NCBI GenBank assembly: GCA_029962745.1
Contig: CM057169.1
Coordinates: 20,738,143-20,802,142, forward strand
Length of the DNA stretch: 64,000 nucleotides
Direction of reading: 5' to 3'
DNA from: Echinometra lucunter
Taxonomy: Eukaryota; Echinodermata; Echinoidea; Camarodonta; Echinometridae
Positions 1-15,200 of this stretch are shown one piece after another (position 1 is the stretch's first letter; the number at the start of each line of letters is the position of its first letter). The notes beneath the pieces are model-generated. The model made no database searches and was not told the origin of the DNA. It saw only the letters and a program-made list of their open reading frames with translations. The position numbers and the translations under genes are program-made.

Positions 1-591
1 CTTTTTCACCTGTGCCAAATTCAAATTTACATGTACATGTACATTATACATAATCTAAAGCCTCGTTCTATTTAAAACTCATTCATATTGAATGTCCTTA
101 ATGAGACTTTTTTTCCACAAAAAAAACATGAAATTTAATCCAAAAATATATACCACAGGACAAAACTTACAAAAATCACTAACAAACTGGAATTTTTTTA
201 TCAAACCACGTGAAATGAATTATCACCAGAATTAGGTTAAAATGTGTAATGAGCAACAAATGGGTGTTGTGGCTTGGACCTGTAATCCAGTTAACAGTGG
301 AAGTTATAAACTAATTCAGCAGACCCAGGTTAGAGTCTGAGTCAAGTCTTTCGGATGGTGACGTAAAAGGTCGGTCCCAGACGTAAATGATCATATCTGA
401 TTGATACACGTCTGTAAAAACCCAATTCAACAACAACAACAACAACAACCCTGCCATCCGTCAAGCAAAGCAAACAGTAAACAAAACTTCTCTTGCTTGC
501 TTTCTTTCTTTCTCTAACTCTCTCTCAGATCTCTTCAAGGGGTGTTGCACAGAAAAGTAAAGAAAGAAAGGAAATGGCAGCTTTGTCTTAC
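1..591. other. UGGT intron with a degenerate SINE-like stretch
   Basis: No exon seen on the minus strand. Positions about 255-425 contain a B-box-like AGGTTAGAGTCTG and text resembling tRNA-derived repeats, followed by CAA repeats (426-450) and a TTTC/TCTC tract (488-530). Confidence 0.4.
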
Positions 592-676
592 CTTCATTCT
601 AACAATCTTTGCCTTGAAACTGCTCATGACAACCTGGACCTCATCACTCCCTTCAGATGAGTCAGTGCCTTCATGA
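592..676 (-). CDS. UGGT1: UGGT coding exon 28 (last in window)
   Basis: Acceptor TTGCTAG at 677, donor ATGAAG|GTAAGA at 591. Encodes SHEGTDSSEGSDEVQVVMSS and FKAKIVRMK, which precede the linker to the GT24 domain. No further exon is visible down to position 1. Confidence 0.9.
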
Positions 677-3600
677 CTAGCAAAAAAATGATAAACACCA
701 CAAAAATAGAATTACTTGAGAGGATATCAAGAAATATATAATAATGAAATTCACAAAAATTATGAAATAGAATCTGTAGTAGTAATCCCTCTGTTTCATG
801 TTTATAAGCTGCAAAGAGATCTTGGATACTAAAAGGGGTGGTCCCTGTACAAAACCTATGGAAATGAAAAAATTTAGTCAACGGAATAAGGACCTAAACA
901 CAAGAAAACATAACAAATTGTTGTTATGATCATTGTCATTATATTCAAAATGTCATAGTGAAATGTGAAGCAAGCAAATGCCTTGGTTCATACCTTGCAA
1001 TCTCGTAGATGTCTGCAGAAGGTCCGTGCCGAAGGCGGAGTAACCAGGCTCCTGGGTTGGCCTTTAATTGGAGATAACCCTACGGAGAAAAAGAAATAGT
1101 GCTCACAGAGTTTGTTTCACTCAATATGCTGAATAGCTGAATGCAATGAACCTGCATGTTCAGATACAATCCAATTGTCTAAGTCAACAAAAAAATTGAA
1201 TTTCTTCTTTCATAACACTCTCAGATTTGAATGAACTGAAAAGAAAAGGGAACGCTAATAATTCAAATCTGATTAATCATTACTGGACATTAAAATGAAA
1301 TTTAAAGCATAAATTCACTGTAGACAAAGTCTTGGTGTACATGTGCCTTCTGTTGCTTGTGTTATTCTTTATGTCATACGCATCTCACATATTACAAGAT
1401 TATTCTGACTATTCAATTGCTCATTACAACACAGGTATTTCCCTTCAACTTTGTAACTTACCAGATTGGCCATTACAATGGTGTCCACCATGACTGGCTG
1501 AGTAGCAGTACCAAGGGTGAACTGAAGTCCTCTGGGTGGTTGTCCCGAGTTTTGCTCAAAGCAATGTCCCTCCAGAAGTAGGTACTCTAACTCATACTCG
1601 GCTAGGATGCCACCAGGAACCTGTCCATGAGAAACATACAAAATATGAATAGTAATACAGGATAAGACGGTGCATGCAAGATTTGTAAACAGGCGGGTAA
1701 ATGTACTAATGAATAATTTACAGAAAGCTGTGCAGATACATTATTTCCCTAGTAGTATAGAACAGGGAAAAAAATACACGGGGGCTTGGGGCGAATTCAC
1801 CCCCGAAACGCCAAAAAGAGCCCTGGAAAACTAAAAAAAAGAGCCCCTGAAATTCTCATAGGGTCCAATGTAAACTGTAATACAATGTAGGAAATTTGGG
1901 TGGGTGGGCTCAAAGAGTAGCTCCGGAAAAAAATAATTAATTTTTTCCCTGGTAGAGAACCCTTATAGAATACAATGTATCAGGGGTGATATTAGACAAC
2001 AGCTTGAAAACTAACATCTATGATAAATGTATTTAAATAAATTACCCAAATTCTAAAAAGTTTTAAGGACAAGGAGAAAACCTCTTGCTCCATTTTGTAG
2101 CATTTGAGCCTGTTGAATATCATTAAAACCCTCAGAAACGAAAAATAAAACAACCAGAGATGCCAACTTTTATGAAGTGTTGCAGGATTTTTCTGTCTGA
2201 AAAGCAGTACTATCAGTGGAGAAAGAGTATATCCTCATTTACAGCCATAGAACTGTACTTGACTAAAGTTCAGGAAAAACAATATTTTTCTTGTAACCTG
2301 CAATATTTTCCCTAAAAAAAACCAGTACAAGATACTGCAAAAATGGAACAGTTGGCATCACTGAACCACAACATGGTATTTACCTCACTAAGTTTGATAT
2401 TGTCAAGATCATTGGGTGTCCTGACCGACTCCACCAGCCAGCTCTCTGGGGTCAGCACATTCATGGTAAGCAACGTGTCCAGAGGCATGTCCAGGAATTT
2501 GGCCGATGGTCCTGCTGTAAAGCTGGACAGCGAAGGAAAAAAACAAAAGATAGCATAAAGAATACCACTTAAATGTTATATCAGGGTTCATACACTTATA
2601 TATTTTCAAAATTCAATGACTTTCCATGACTTACCAGGGCAGAAAAATGCAAATTTCCATGACTCATCTATTACATGCGATGTTAAACTTATGTAAAAAG
2701 CGTGCTGATTAAAAGAGCTACAAAGCTGATCTGAGTGCCATGAATGCAGGGCTGGCCAGAGCGCAAATTCATTAATATGAAAATATCTTGAATAAATGAT
2801 TTTCCATGACTTTCCAGAAGAAAATTGACAAATTCCCTGACTTTTCCTGACTTTTTGCTTCTGGAAAAAAAATATTTTCCTATTCCCTGACTTTCCAGAA
2901 ATTTCCTGACCCGTATGAACCCTGTATATTCAACCATAGCCTTTCCTGTTTGCTGTTCTCTATAATCAATTCGCAAGTAGGCTATACACTATAAATCTGG
3001 AAGCCTTTAAAAAGGAACTTACACTATGATGACAAATACATTAATATACAACATTTTAGAATGACTTTACAATAGACCAAGTAGTCTGATTTTCTATCTT
3101 ATTTATTATTGTTTTTACTGAATAACAACTTCTGCCCATAAAGTTAGGCACCTTATCAAAAGTCAGAGCCAATTTGGATTGCAGCCTTTAGCGTCTTTCC
3201 CACTTAGCGTCTTTTCCCCTCCGATCCTCCCATTTCTCCATAGACAAAATAACGGGGGATCGGGAAAGCCGATGTAAAAGCGGAGAAGACGATCAAAGAC
3301 GCAGGACGAGACTTTTGATAAACAGCCTTAAAATGGGCTATCATGCAAAACACTGGGTACCTATTATTCTTCTGAATACAAAACAATCCCATCAAAAATA
3401 CATCTGAAAGGAATACCTGCTATCCACTCTGAAGGCCAGTTCTGGTTCCAGTACATATCTGTAGAAGCTGTGAAAAAGAAATCCAGAAAATAGAATGGAT
3501 TAGCATTTCATCTTAATACTCATCCCTAGCAATCCTGATCACTCTGTACTTAAACAACCTCTCCCATTAGTTTGTAGGCACAAACACTGGTATCTCAAAA

Positions 3601-4145
3601 CAAGTAATGGAGGTTTGAGTAGGAGATTACAAGAGGTCAAAGGGAATCTTGTACTACAGCAGCTCCAGACCACAGCCTATATTAGCCACTAGGCTAGGCT
3701 TCTCTCTCAAGACCCAACCAACACATTCTAATAAAGTGTCAATCAGGGTGGTCTGTATCTGCAGACCACCCCTCTCCCCCTCCAAATAAATAGCAACATA
3801 CCTTGTACAGGCAAATGACTAATGGGAATTGAGAGTCCTACAAAAATGAATCGATATGCCCTAACCCCCCCCCCCAACAAAAAATAGATAAATAAATAAA
3901 TAACACAATGAATAAATAAATAAATGAATAAATGAATAAACAAATAAATGAATATAAATAAATGAAATAAATAAATATAAATAAATGAAATAAAAGAATA
4001 AATAAATAAAATAAAATAAAATAAATAAATACATATAAATGAAATAAATAAGTAAATGAATGAATGAATAAATAAACAAATATATAAATAAATGAATAAA
4101 TAAGATAAATAAATAACAAAATTAATAAATAAATTAATAAATTAA

Positions 4146-4184
<39 letters not shown>

Positions 4185-7100
4185 CTAAATAAATAAATAA
4201 AGCCTACCTCTTCAAGGGCAATTCTGATAGCTGTGCTCTTGGATTCATGTAGACATTGATGTTGACATTAAGGCCTTTGTGAAGAACTTGGAGGAGCTGA
4301 CTCCATTTCTGACTGTCTCTCGTCAGAGGATCCAAGACAGCGACAATGTCATAGCTTGCCTGGTCGGGGTTTCTTGGTGGGATGTTAATCATGCTACAGA
4401 GAAAAATAATAAAGAGAAATACCTCCATTTACTGTATTTACTGTATAGGCCAATATTTCAGTTTACAAATATTTTAGCGATTTGGGATAATTTCGACATA
4501 TTAGGGAGTTATCATTTTCACGGTTTGAGTGATATTCCTAGACTTATACACAGGCATTTATTGAGTGGAAATTTTAGTAAGGACATTATCGTGAAATTGG
4601 CAGAAATTAAACCACTGCGAAAAAAATTCATCTTATACAGTAGTGAAGCTCGCAAAACAAATACTGTTTGTTTTGTGAGCTCTATTGTGCTTACTACAAA
4701 GAATCATATTACAACGTACATGGAGCTTTAGTTGAGTCATCATGATAAGAAGAAGAGTGAATGTTTTATATAACACCGATAATAATGATTATGATACACA
4801 TAAAGGCATATAAAATGAATTTGGACTAAAACTCTAAAGAACGGAGGCCTGCGCTGGTGATAAAAATTGTACCTAGTCAACTAGAAGTGCCCTACAACTA
4901 CATTGTATTACTACAAGCAAGATGTTATTCACAATCTGCACATGGGTGGCTTAAGACACATGATGCCTCCACATAAATGGTAAAGATAAACATTGGGATC
5001 AAATGATGACTGTCCAGTGATTATTTTACAAGGGAATAGATGAGAGTAAACATGACTGGATGTTAAAAAAGAAAGCTATCATTATTCTTTACTGACCTGT
5101 GTTTTTTCTTCCAGTATTGAGTTTCTTTCCTTGAATCAGACTGTGAGCTAGAAGCTAGTAGAGCATCAGTCTTCATGACCATGTCACTGGCAGAGTCTTT
5201 CCTCTTAGAACCATCCTGTCCTGAAACAATGATGTTCTTTAGCTGTACAAGAAAAAAACAAAGGTTATTAAAGGTCATATTGACTTCTGGGGCCCATAAC
5301 ACAAAGGTTTGTGATCAATCGCAAATTGAAAACAACCATTCTGATTGGTCCAGGGTCATGTTTTTGAATGAGATGCGCATGAAACAATGGTCTTGATTGG
5401 CTATTACAACTCTGCGATTGATTGCAAATCTTTGTGTTACGGGGCCCTGGTAATGAAAAGACATGCTGGAATGAAAGTCGGTGAATACATTCCTACATTC
5501 TAGCAACTTGAATGAACAGAACAATGTGAAGAAAAGTCTTACATGACATATTAATTTTTTTTTTTCTCAATATGATAACAGAATGTACCTACTTGTAAAC
5601 CATGGGTTCTTTTTTTTACTTACCTTATTTTTCACATTGGTAGCAGAGTTACTAGTGATAAGCTTTTCTATCAGCTCAAAATCTGCCACTTCTATGGGCT
5701 CATCCACCAAAAATGGCCCGAATACCTACAAAAAGGAAAGTATGGAAACATGCATCTGATATCAAGGCAGGCAAATATTTACAGAAACAACAAAGGTATA
5801 ATAAAAGTAGCATATCATTAAGATACATGACATTTAAGTTATTATTGAACATTAAAATTAAGCACTCATGTAGATGAAATTCACTGTCTTTAATTTGACT
5901 TTTCTGTGACATGGGGGGGGGGGGACAATCCCATCCATAAATGGGTGTCAAACAATGTGTTTGGACAAGAAATGCTTACAGTTTTCTTCTACAAATTGAA
6001 AACATTTCCTCTATAGTAAAATTCACATGCATGGAATATAATTTGGGCATAAGTTATCAGTGGCACTAGGCATTTTAAGTACAACTTTTACCAGAGCTCC
6101 AGACTAACTTTTGGGGGCAGAGTGTCCAGATAGAAATTCCGGACTCTGTATGTATTGAGTCCTGTATTAAAATTGTTGGAATTTGGGGGGTCTGGACCCC
6201 AATTTCAAGGGCTTGATTTAACTCTTGAAAGTGCATTTCTGATGACTACATAAAAACTTGGTGGCTTAAAAGAGGACTGCTGTAAGTAGCATGAATAAGC
6301 AAATAAAATGGTATATACGTTTATCAAGATCTCACCCTTCCATTGGCTATAATGGCCCTGTCTCCAAGGGCAAGTAGCACGAATAAGCAAATAAAATGGT
6401 AAATACATCTATCAAGATCTCACCCTTCCATTGGCTATAATGGCCCTGTCTCCAAGGGCAAGTAGCACGAATAAGCAAATAAAATGGTAAATACATCTAT
6501 CAAGATCTCACCCTTCCATTGGCTACAATGGCCCTGTCTACAAGGGCAAGTAGCACGAATAAGCAAATAAAATGGTAAATACATTTATCAAGATCTCACC
6601 CTTCCATTGGCTATAATGGCCCTGTCTACAAGGGCAAGTAGCACGAATAAGCAAATAAAATGGTAAATACATCTATCAAGATCTCACCCTTCCATTGGCT
6701 ATAATGGCCCTGTCTCCAAGGGCAAGTCCAAGTACATCAGCTACAAAGGCTCTGTGATTCTCAAGAAGAGCAGCATGTGGTCTGTTGAATGCTTCTGTGA
6801 ATGCTTTCATATCCATACCCTGGGTACAACACGAAGAAGACAATAAATATGGCGATGAACATTACATATCAGTGACAAAGGTCTCCTTTCAGAAGTGGTT
6901 TGTTCACCCATTCGTGACAGGAATTATTTAAAGCCTAATTTGATCAGCTTTTATTCTTCAAATTGGCAACACCAACATTTTTCTTTTATTGCTACATTTT
7001 TCTTATAAAACATCATGTATCTGAAATAAATATAAATTGACAGAATGTATGATGAGAAGTCATAAAGTTGCCAGTTTGCAGGGAAAAACAGTAATTTTAA

Positions 7101-10100
7101 CATTTTCATTGCATTGCCAATTTAAGGATTTTAATGCTTATTTTCCTTTAAAAACATTTCAGCATCAAACAACAAATACTGATGCAACGAAAATGGGCAC
7201 AATATGGGTAGAATTTTTTGCTCTTTCTGCTCATGTATTTGAATGATTTCTAGAGCTCTGCATCAAAAGTTATTAGACCAAACCACATAATGTGGACCCT
7301 CTGTCACGAATGGGACCCGGTCGATTAAGAGTGACATTCTGGTCCATCCATGATATGGATGGATTCTAGTTTAAGTAAACAACCAGGGCAACCAAATTTT
7401 TATTGAATTTCAACTCCTCCCCTGATGTCTTTCACAGTGAAATATGAAATGGCTTGACACACTTTATTACCTATTTTTTAACAAACCTTCAAACTTTCCA
7501 AATTTGTCATACGTCCGTCCATGACAAACCGATCAGGCCCTCACCATCATCATCAAAATCATCAGCAGCAGCAGCAGCACCATCATTATATCATTATCAT
7601 CATAATCAAAAACATCAACACAATCATCAATATCACTACCATCATCATTATAGCTCACTCCTTACATTGACTTCAAAGTCCCGAGGTGTCTTACTCCCCT
7701 CCTGAACACTCTTGAAATTTTCCTCCTTGAGAAGCTTGAAGATGAAATTCTTCGCATAATTCCTCGTCTGTGTTTCCATGGCAGCATGGATGGCCTTAAT
7801 AAGCCAGAACGCATCAGGACTGTCCTTGGAAGGTGCAGCATTGTGGACAAAGCCAAGACGGACACTGTTTGAAGTTTTCTGGAAAAAAAATGCAATAATT
7901 TGTCAGAGTTTTTAATCTTATGATTTGTACAAAATTCATTTTCAAACCCATTATCTTCTCTTCTTCTCTTCTTGGTAATAGTCTGCTTCCTTCAATCCTG
8001 AAGATTCTTGCAGAACTTATGCAATTTGTGTCACAGGAGTAGGGTGCAAGTGCTAATTATTTACAGGGTTCAAGTAAAAACCACCTTGGATCTAGCTGCT
8101 ATTGCCTCTCGTCACATGAAGACAAAAGGCTTCGACCGAAGGGGCTGACACAACATTTGCTGGGAGAGTATTCCATGCCTTCACAGTTCTAGGAAAGAAG
8201 GAGTTTTGGTGTTGCTGAGTTATCAAAAACAAAAATGAATCTCCAATGAGCAACCGAAAATATTATTCCCCCCCCCCCCCCCAAAAAAAAAAAAAAAAAA
8301 AAAGGGGGAATAAAAATGATCATAATTGTCTGTTCCTGTATAGCACATATCACATTATAATATAACATCTCTACGCACTTTCAAAGAGCTTTGAATATTA
8401 TTACCCCTTAAAGAATCCTTTACATAAATTATTCTTGCAATTTGTTTTGGATGAAAATTGCATCACACTTTCAAGACTATATTACCTCACGCAGACTGCA
8501 TCTCTTAATATCAAAACAGTGTTTGCATGCTATTGACAGATGGGGGAAACATACATGGCATTGTGTAAGGCAAATCCAAGAGTGCCTTTAACCCATTCGT
8601 GAGAGGAATTATTTAAAGCCTGATTTGATCAGCTTTTATTCTTCTATTTGGCAACACCAACATTTTCATTTTATTGCTACATTTTTCTTATGAAATATTG
8701 TGTATCTGAAATGAATATAAATTGACAAAAATTATGATGAGAAGTCAAAAAGTTGCCAATTTGCAAGGGAAAACAGTGATTTTAAACTTTCTATCACATT
8801 GCCAATTTAAGGATTTTAATGCTTATTTTCCTTTAAAAAAATTTCAGCATCAAACAATGAATACTGATGCAACCAAAATGGATACAGTTTGTGTAGAATT
8901 TTTTGCTCTTTCTGCTCATGTATTTGGTATGATTTTTTTTAGGGCTTTGCATCAAAAGATATTAGGCCAAACCACAAAATGTGGACCTCTGTCACGAATG
9001 GGTTTAACAAAATGGGCATCGTTTTAACTAAATGGTATTGCTCACCACATACTGAACAGTATCCCTGGCCACCTGCCTCCCTTCCGCTGTCTCCAGGTTA
9101 CAGACAACCCACATGGAGACTGGTCTCACAGCATCATCATCTGCAACAAGATATACAGAAGATACTAGAGGTACTAGAGGGGTCAAGGGGCTAAAGAATC
9201 AAATTGTTTTGTATAATAGACTGATTACATCATTACTAGCATGCAATAACAAAGCAATATGAATTTACAGACAATGTCTAAAGTGAAGAGGGTATCAGAA
9301 ACAAACTTTTCTTAATAAGGTCTCATATTGCTCCGCTTGAATGAAAAGTGTATTTTTTTTTTCTTAACTTCATTTATTCATTCATTTTTCTCTAAATGTC
9401 ATTATTTCATTATTTGTTTATTCATTTATTTATCTGTTTATCTATTCATTCATTTACTCATTCATTTATTTATTTGTCTTTTATTCATTCACTTAGTGAT
9501 TAATCTATTTATTGATTTATTCACGGTTCATACACTTATACATTTTCAAAATTCCATGACTTTCCATGACTTTCCAGGGCAGAAAAATGCAAATTTCCAT
9601 GACTCATTGATCATACTGATGCAAAACTTACATAAAAAGCGTGCTGATTAAAAGAGTTTCAAAGCTGATCTGAGTGCAATGAATGCAGGGCTGGCCAGAG
9701 CATAAATTTATTAACATGAAAAATGTCTTTAATAAATGATTTTCCATGACTTTCCAGAAGAAACTGACATATTCCCTGACTTTCCCTGACTTTTTGCTTC
9801 TGGAAAAAAGAATTTTCAATTCCCTGACTTTCCAGAAATTCCCTGACCCGTATGAACCCTGTTTATTCATTCATTCATTCATTCATTCATCATTTACTTA
9901 TGTATTAAATTATTGATGGAGTTTATCAATAGATAGATTGGATCTTTCTTTGAAAAATACACTACCACATACCCTTCTTTGTCAAATATTTCATAGAGTC
10001 TGCTATGAGTCCTGTTAGTTGGCTTGATGCCAGTCTGTGTGAGGCTGAGGGAGTATCAATGGTAGCAGATCCTGTATAACAGCAAAACAAAATGCTGATT

Positions 10101-12246
10101 CAAAAACTTACTAACGTACAAAACATTCAACAGCAAAATCAAAATATTTGCATTTATGAATATGCCCAAGTATAATGACAATTACACACTAAAGAAATAT
10201 TTTTCCAAAAAAAAGTCCCTACGTAAGCAGCTCAATATCTTTTACATAGAGGTGGACACAATTTACATCTATCCCTGCTTTCAGACGAGAGAGTTCTTGT
10301 ATCAATATACGACGTATGGATATACGACGTATGGATATAGGACGTCTTTTAGCGTCTGAATGCTCTTATATTGATACGTCGTTTCAATATACGACGCATA
10401 TTGAAACGATGGTTTGGGCATCGTTTCGTACAATTATCCTATATCCATATGATGTAAATTCACGTCTGAATGCTCTCATATCCGTACGTCGTATAAGTAG
10501 GCGGGACTTATTTGCAACGTGCGCTTAGGGCCCAACCTCTACTCTATAGCACAACGCCCGCAACACAAACACGAAGCGCAAAGCCCGCATGAAGTTCATA
10601 CTGCGCAAGGGACTCGTACATATTTATGAGCTTCCCACGAAAGTTCGACTGAGCGTGAGGTACGTCTGAATGCTCCTATACGATTACTGGATAACTGGGC
10701 ATTGCGTCTGAAAGGTCTCATATCAATACGTCGTATGAATATACGATAAGTTGTTACGTCTGAAAGCGGGGGGAATCATGCAATGCCATACCAATGTCAC
10801 TCATTCTACCAAAAGTAAGAGGATATGTGGTCTGTAGTTACTCCTTTACCTCTTCCAAATGGAAGGGCATAGACTAATCCTTAAAGGGGGTACCCAATGT
10901 TGAAACAATGTTAGTTCATTTAAAAGAGCATGATTTTATTAGCAGAAAATCACCTGCCTAAAGTTTTTTTAAACGTCGTGTTGCCAAGGAAACCCCCAAA
11001 TGTGGTAAGAAATCAGGATATTTTGGACCCTCAGCTGTGACCCAGTTTCAACTGGGTACCCACTTTGACGTCAAAATGACATCAAAGTGGGTACCGTGTC
11101 GCGCACTTCTAGCAAAATGCGCGCAAGGTATAATACATATTGTACAGTCTAGCGCGCAGCACAACTGCAATGCGCGAAGCTGGGTACCCACTTTTACGTC
11201 ATACCTCATACTCAAATTTTTGGTCAACTCTTGACTTTTTATGAGAAAATTAGCCAGAATGCATTGATTTCAATTGAAAAATCATCATATTTTTAATGCT
11301 ATTCTTCTAAGAATTCTACTCTCGATCATATATCAAATTTTTTTGACCATTATGCAATCACTTTAAGCTTTCACCTCCCCTCCCTCTCGTTTCACTTGAT
11401 CAGAGACCATCATACCAAATCCTAAGTTCAATTAAAAAAGAAAGTATACAATATTTAAAGGGTTTACTTTGAATTTCCAAATGGTTCTTTACACGGTGCT
11501 TCACATTCATTTAATTTTGTTCATGGTTATCTGACTATTCTGTCCCAAACATGAAATCTGAAACCTTGCCCTAACCTGGTGATCCTGTGAGGTCAATGAT
11601 AGGGTTGTCTGATTTGAGGATTTTGAGATTCAGACGAGGCATCACATTGGGGCGGGTCATTGCGTACTCCAGCAGGTCCGTGTGCTCTCCCACTTTGTTC
11701 TGTTGCAATGATGTACAAATACATAGAGTTTAATACATGGTGAAAGAAATGGAAATGTCAGAGGACTGTCGGAACTTTAGAGTGTCAATGCAGACAGCAC
11801 AATCATATCATAATGCAATGTCTATATTAATGTACTTAGTAACCACTAAAAAATCAGAAAGGGGTGATGAGAAGTGGTATTAAAAATGTAATTTACAATT
11901 AAAGACAAACGACTCTGGTACAACAGCAACTCCTCATTATCAGGTTTGTGTCACAATGCATCAGAATTTGATTGTTTTAGGAGGGGAGTGATTGTTTTTT
12001 TCAAGTAATGCCGGAAAAACTTTAGATCTTTACTTCTGAAGTTTATTACCAAATTTCCTTCAATAAAAAAATTTTTTTCAACAACTGACAAATGTAATGC
12101 CAACATACAATATGTACGGCAACAAGTTGACCAGTAGTTTGTTTAAAAAAAATGCACCAAACCTGAATGTTTATGTCTGATACATCTAAGCATACAGCCA
12201 GCATGAACTAATTAATGAAAGCATCAACAGGAGAGGGCAAGAGCTT

Positions 12247-12289
<43 letters not shown>

Positions 12290-15200
12290 TGATTAAATTT
12301 CAAGATTAACAATACAAAATCAATCATACATAAATAATATTAATAACAAAAGGAAAAAGACAAATATTCAAAAGAAGATGACGAAGAAGAAGAAAAAAAG
12401 AGAGAAAAGAAAATGCAGCTTCTACAATTACAAAAACAAGAACCGAGGACCTGAGAGGATGCCCGAGCCTCCTAAATGACAACCACAGACAGGAAAGCTG
12501 GACAACAAGCCATCCCAAGCAGAGGGAAATCCCAAGAAAACTCACCCTGTAAACTGCTCTCTGGAAGTCAGCTGTGTTAATCAGGATGTTTGTGACAACA
12601 GTCTCTTCAAATACATCAGGATCAAGCTACAGAAGATTAGATGCAAACAAGAAGAGGTAAAATGCTAGCATTTTATACTTGAACATCACACAAGAATGAC
12701 TCAGTATAGACTCGAAGTGTATACAAAACATGGATTCATGTTTCTTCCAGATGTTTTAAGAATTATCTTTAAAGGGGGTACCCAATGCTGAAACAATGTT
12801 AGCTCATTTGAAAGAGCATGATTTTGTTAGCAGAAAATCATCTGCCTAAAGTTTTTTTAAAAGTCGTATTGCCAAGGAAACCCCCAAATGTGGTAAGATT
12901 TCAGGATATTTTTGACCCCTCAGCTGTGACCCAGTTTCAACTGGGTACCCACCTTTACGTCAAAATGACGTCAAAGTGGGTACCTTGTCGCGCACTTATA
13001 GCAAAATGCCCGCAAGGTATAATACATATTGTACAGTCTAGCGCGCAGCACAACTGCAATGCGCGAAGCTGGGTACCCACTTTTACGTCATACCTCATCC
13101 TCAAATTTTTTTGGGTCAGCTCTTGACTTTTTATGATTAAATTAGCCAAAATGCATTGATTACGATTGAAAATCATCATATTTTTAATGTATTGTTTCTT
13201 AGAATTCTATTCTTGATCATATATCAAAATATTTTTTACCATTGTGTAATCACTTTAACTTTGTACCATTTTTCTAAGGAAATCTTGCATGTATTATATT
13301 GTATTTATTGAACTTCATTGATATACATTAATATTCGGTTCTTATTTCATATAAAAACAATAAACATGAAAATAGTTATAAATCAATATTTTCTACATCC
13401 AATTATCACTTCTACTTCTACTATGCATGTATATGACCAATGATATCAGCAGATGGTCAAAGTAATCAAGCCAGAATTCCATTTATGAATGGCTACAAAA
13501 AATAGACAGCTCGGTAATAAATAAATAAAATTTCAAGGCAATAATTTCTAATTTATTTGACATGACAATACCATACAATACAGAATTTTGAAAAATATAT
13601 CAAAAGAACAATTGTTATCATTATTTTCCAAACAAATAAGTAATAAATAAATAAAATTTCAAGGTAATAATTTCTAATTTATTTGACATGACAATACCAT
13701 ACAATACAGAATTTTGAAAAATATATCAAAAGAACAATTGTTATCATTATTTTCCAAAGAACAATTGTCATTAAAAATTCATTCAGCAGGCAAAGTGTCA
13801 ACTTACCTCATCCTTAGACAGGGGTACACCATTCATGAGGACTTGGGGAGTCTCCCTGAGAGCTGTCTTCTTCAAAAATGCCTTCCCATCCTACAAACAA
13901 AGCATTTCAAAAGGAAAATTCTAACAACTACACATTTGCAAGATTTAGAATAAAGAAAAAAAATCTTCATTTTATAGTTTGCTCATTGCTTTAAAAAAAT
14001 CAACATTTTCAAATTTGTTGAGGTGATATTGATAAATATTAACTTGACACTCATGCTATTTTTACTTCTTGTAAAGAAGAGTGAGAGAATTTGGCTTAAA
14101 GGATAAGTCCACTCTAGAAGTTTCACTATTTCAATAAAAGGAGATAAATTTGAACAGCATTTTAAAAAAGAAATGAGCAAAGTCGGTCAAAGAATAAGAA
14201 AATTACACTCATTTACATCTTCTAGTAAATTACTCTCGGCTCTGCAAATTGGCATCACTGATGACATCATATGGGAGCAGGTCTCCATTCATTTTGTACA
14301 TGAAATTTCACATTTTCTCAATTTTCTTGGAAGTTACACATTTTCTTACCCCATAGGCAAAGTATGTTAGGTAAAAAGCAATTCTTCTAGACATACATTG
14401 ACTATGGGGGTTAGAAATGTGTAACTTTCAAGAAAATTGAGAAAATGTGAAATTTCATGTACAAAGTGAATGGAGACCTGCTCGCATACGATGTCGTCAG
14501 TGTTGCCAATTTGCAGAGCCGAGAGTAGTTTACTAGAAAATGTAAATGAGTGTAATTTTCTTATTCTTTGACTGATTTTCCACGTTCCTTTTTTTAAAAT
14601 GCTGTTCAAATTTATCTCCTTTTATTGAAACAGTGAAATTTCTAGGGTGGACTTACCCTTTAAATGACATTATAAATGAAAGCATGCCTCCAAAATCTCG
14701 GAGTTGGTAGAAGCTTCAATTACAAGTTAATGTATATTTCTTTTTCTTTCAATCAAGATTTCTTGAGAACAACATTCAAATCATTTTATTATGAGCTCAT
14801 ATCTCTATGATCATCATAACCTGCATCAGGTCAAATTGTCATCGTCTTCACCGACAAAACATTTGATTTTTGCACACAGCAAATATTGTCTTTGAGGAGC
14901 CATAATGATGTAAACTGCTATTGCCCTTCCAACTCTCAGTGGATGATAAAAGCACTGGATACATGCTTTCTCATCAAATTCCCTTTGTGAATGATGTCCT
15001 TCTTATCACACTCTCACCTATCTATGATCATCATAGTCTGAGGCAGGTCCGATGATAACATGAACATGCTCACCAGGAAACATTTGATTTAACACACCTA
15101 ACCTACTGTCCCCTAGGAGACATCATGTTGTTTGAGTCATGTTGTTTACTCCATGTAAATTGCTATCAATCGGTGCCTTCTAGCTCTCAGCTGATGATAT

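Noticed and set aside
3743..4119. Open frames rich in Phe/Ile/Tyr/Leu on the minus strand resembling membrane peptides
   Set aside because: Produced by the A/T tetranucleotide tract in a UGGT intron.
6284..6727. CRISPR-like regular repeats
   Set aside because: Eukaryotic gene context, spacer-free 88-bp direct repeats that include coding exon sequence.
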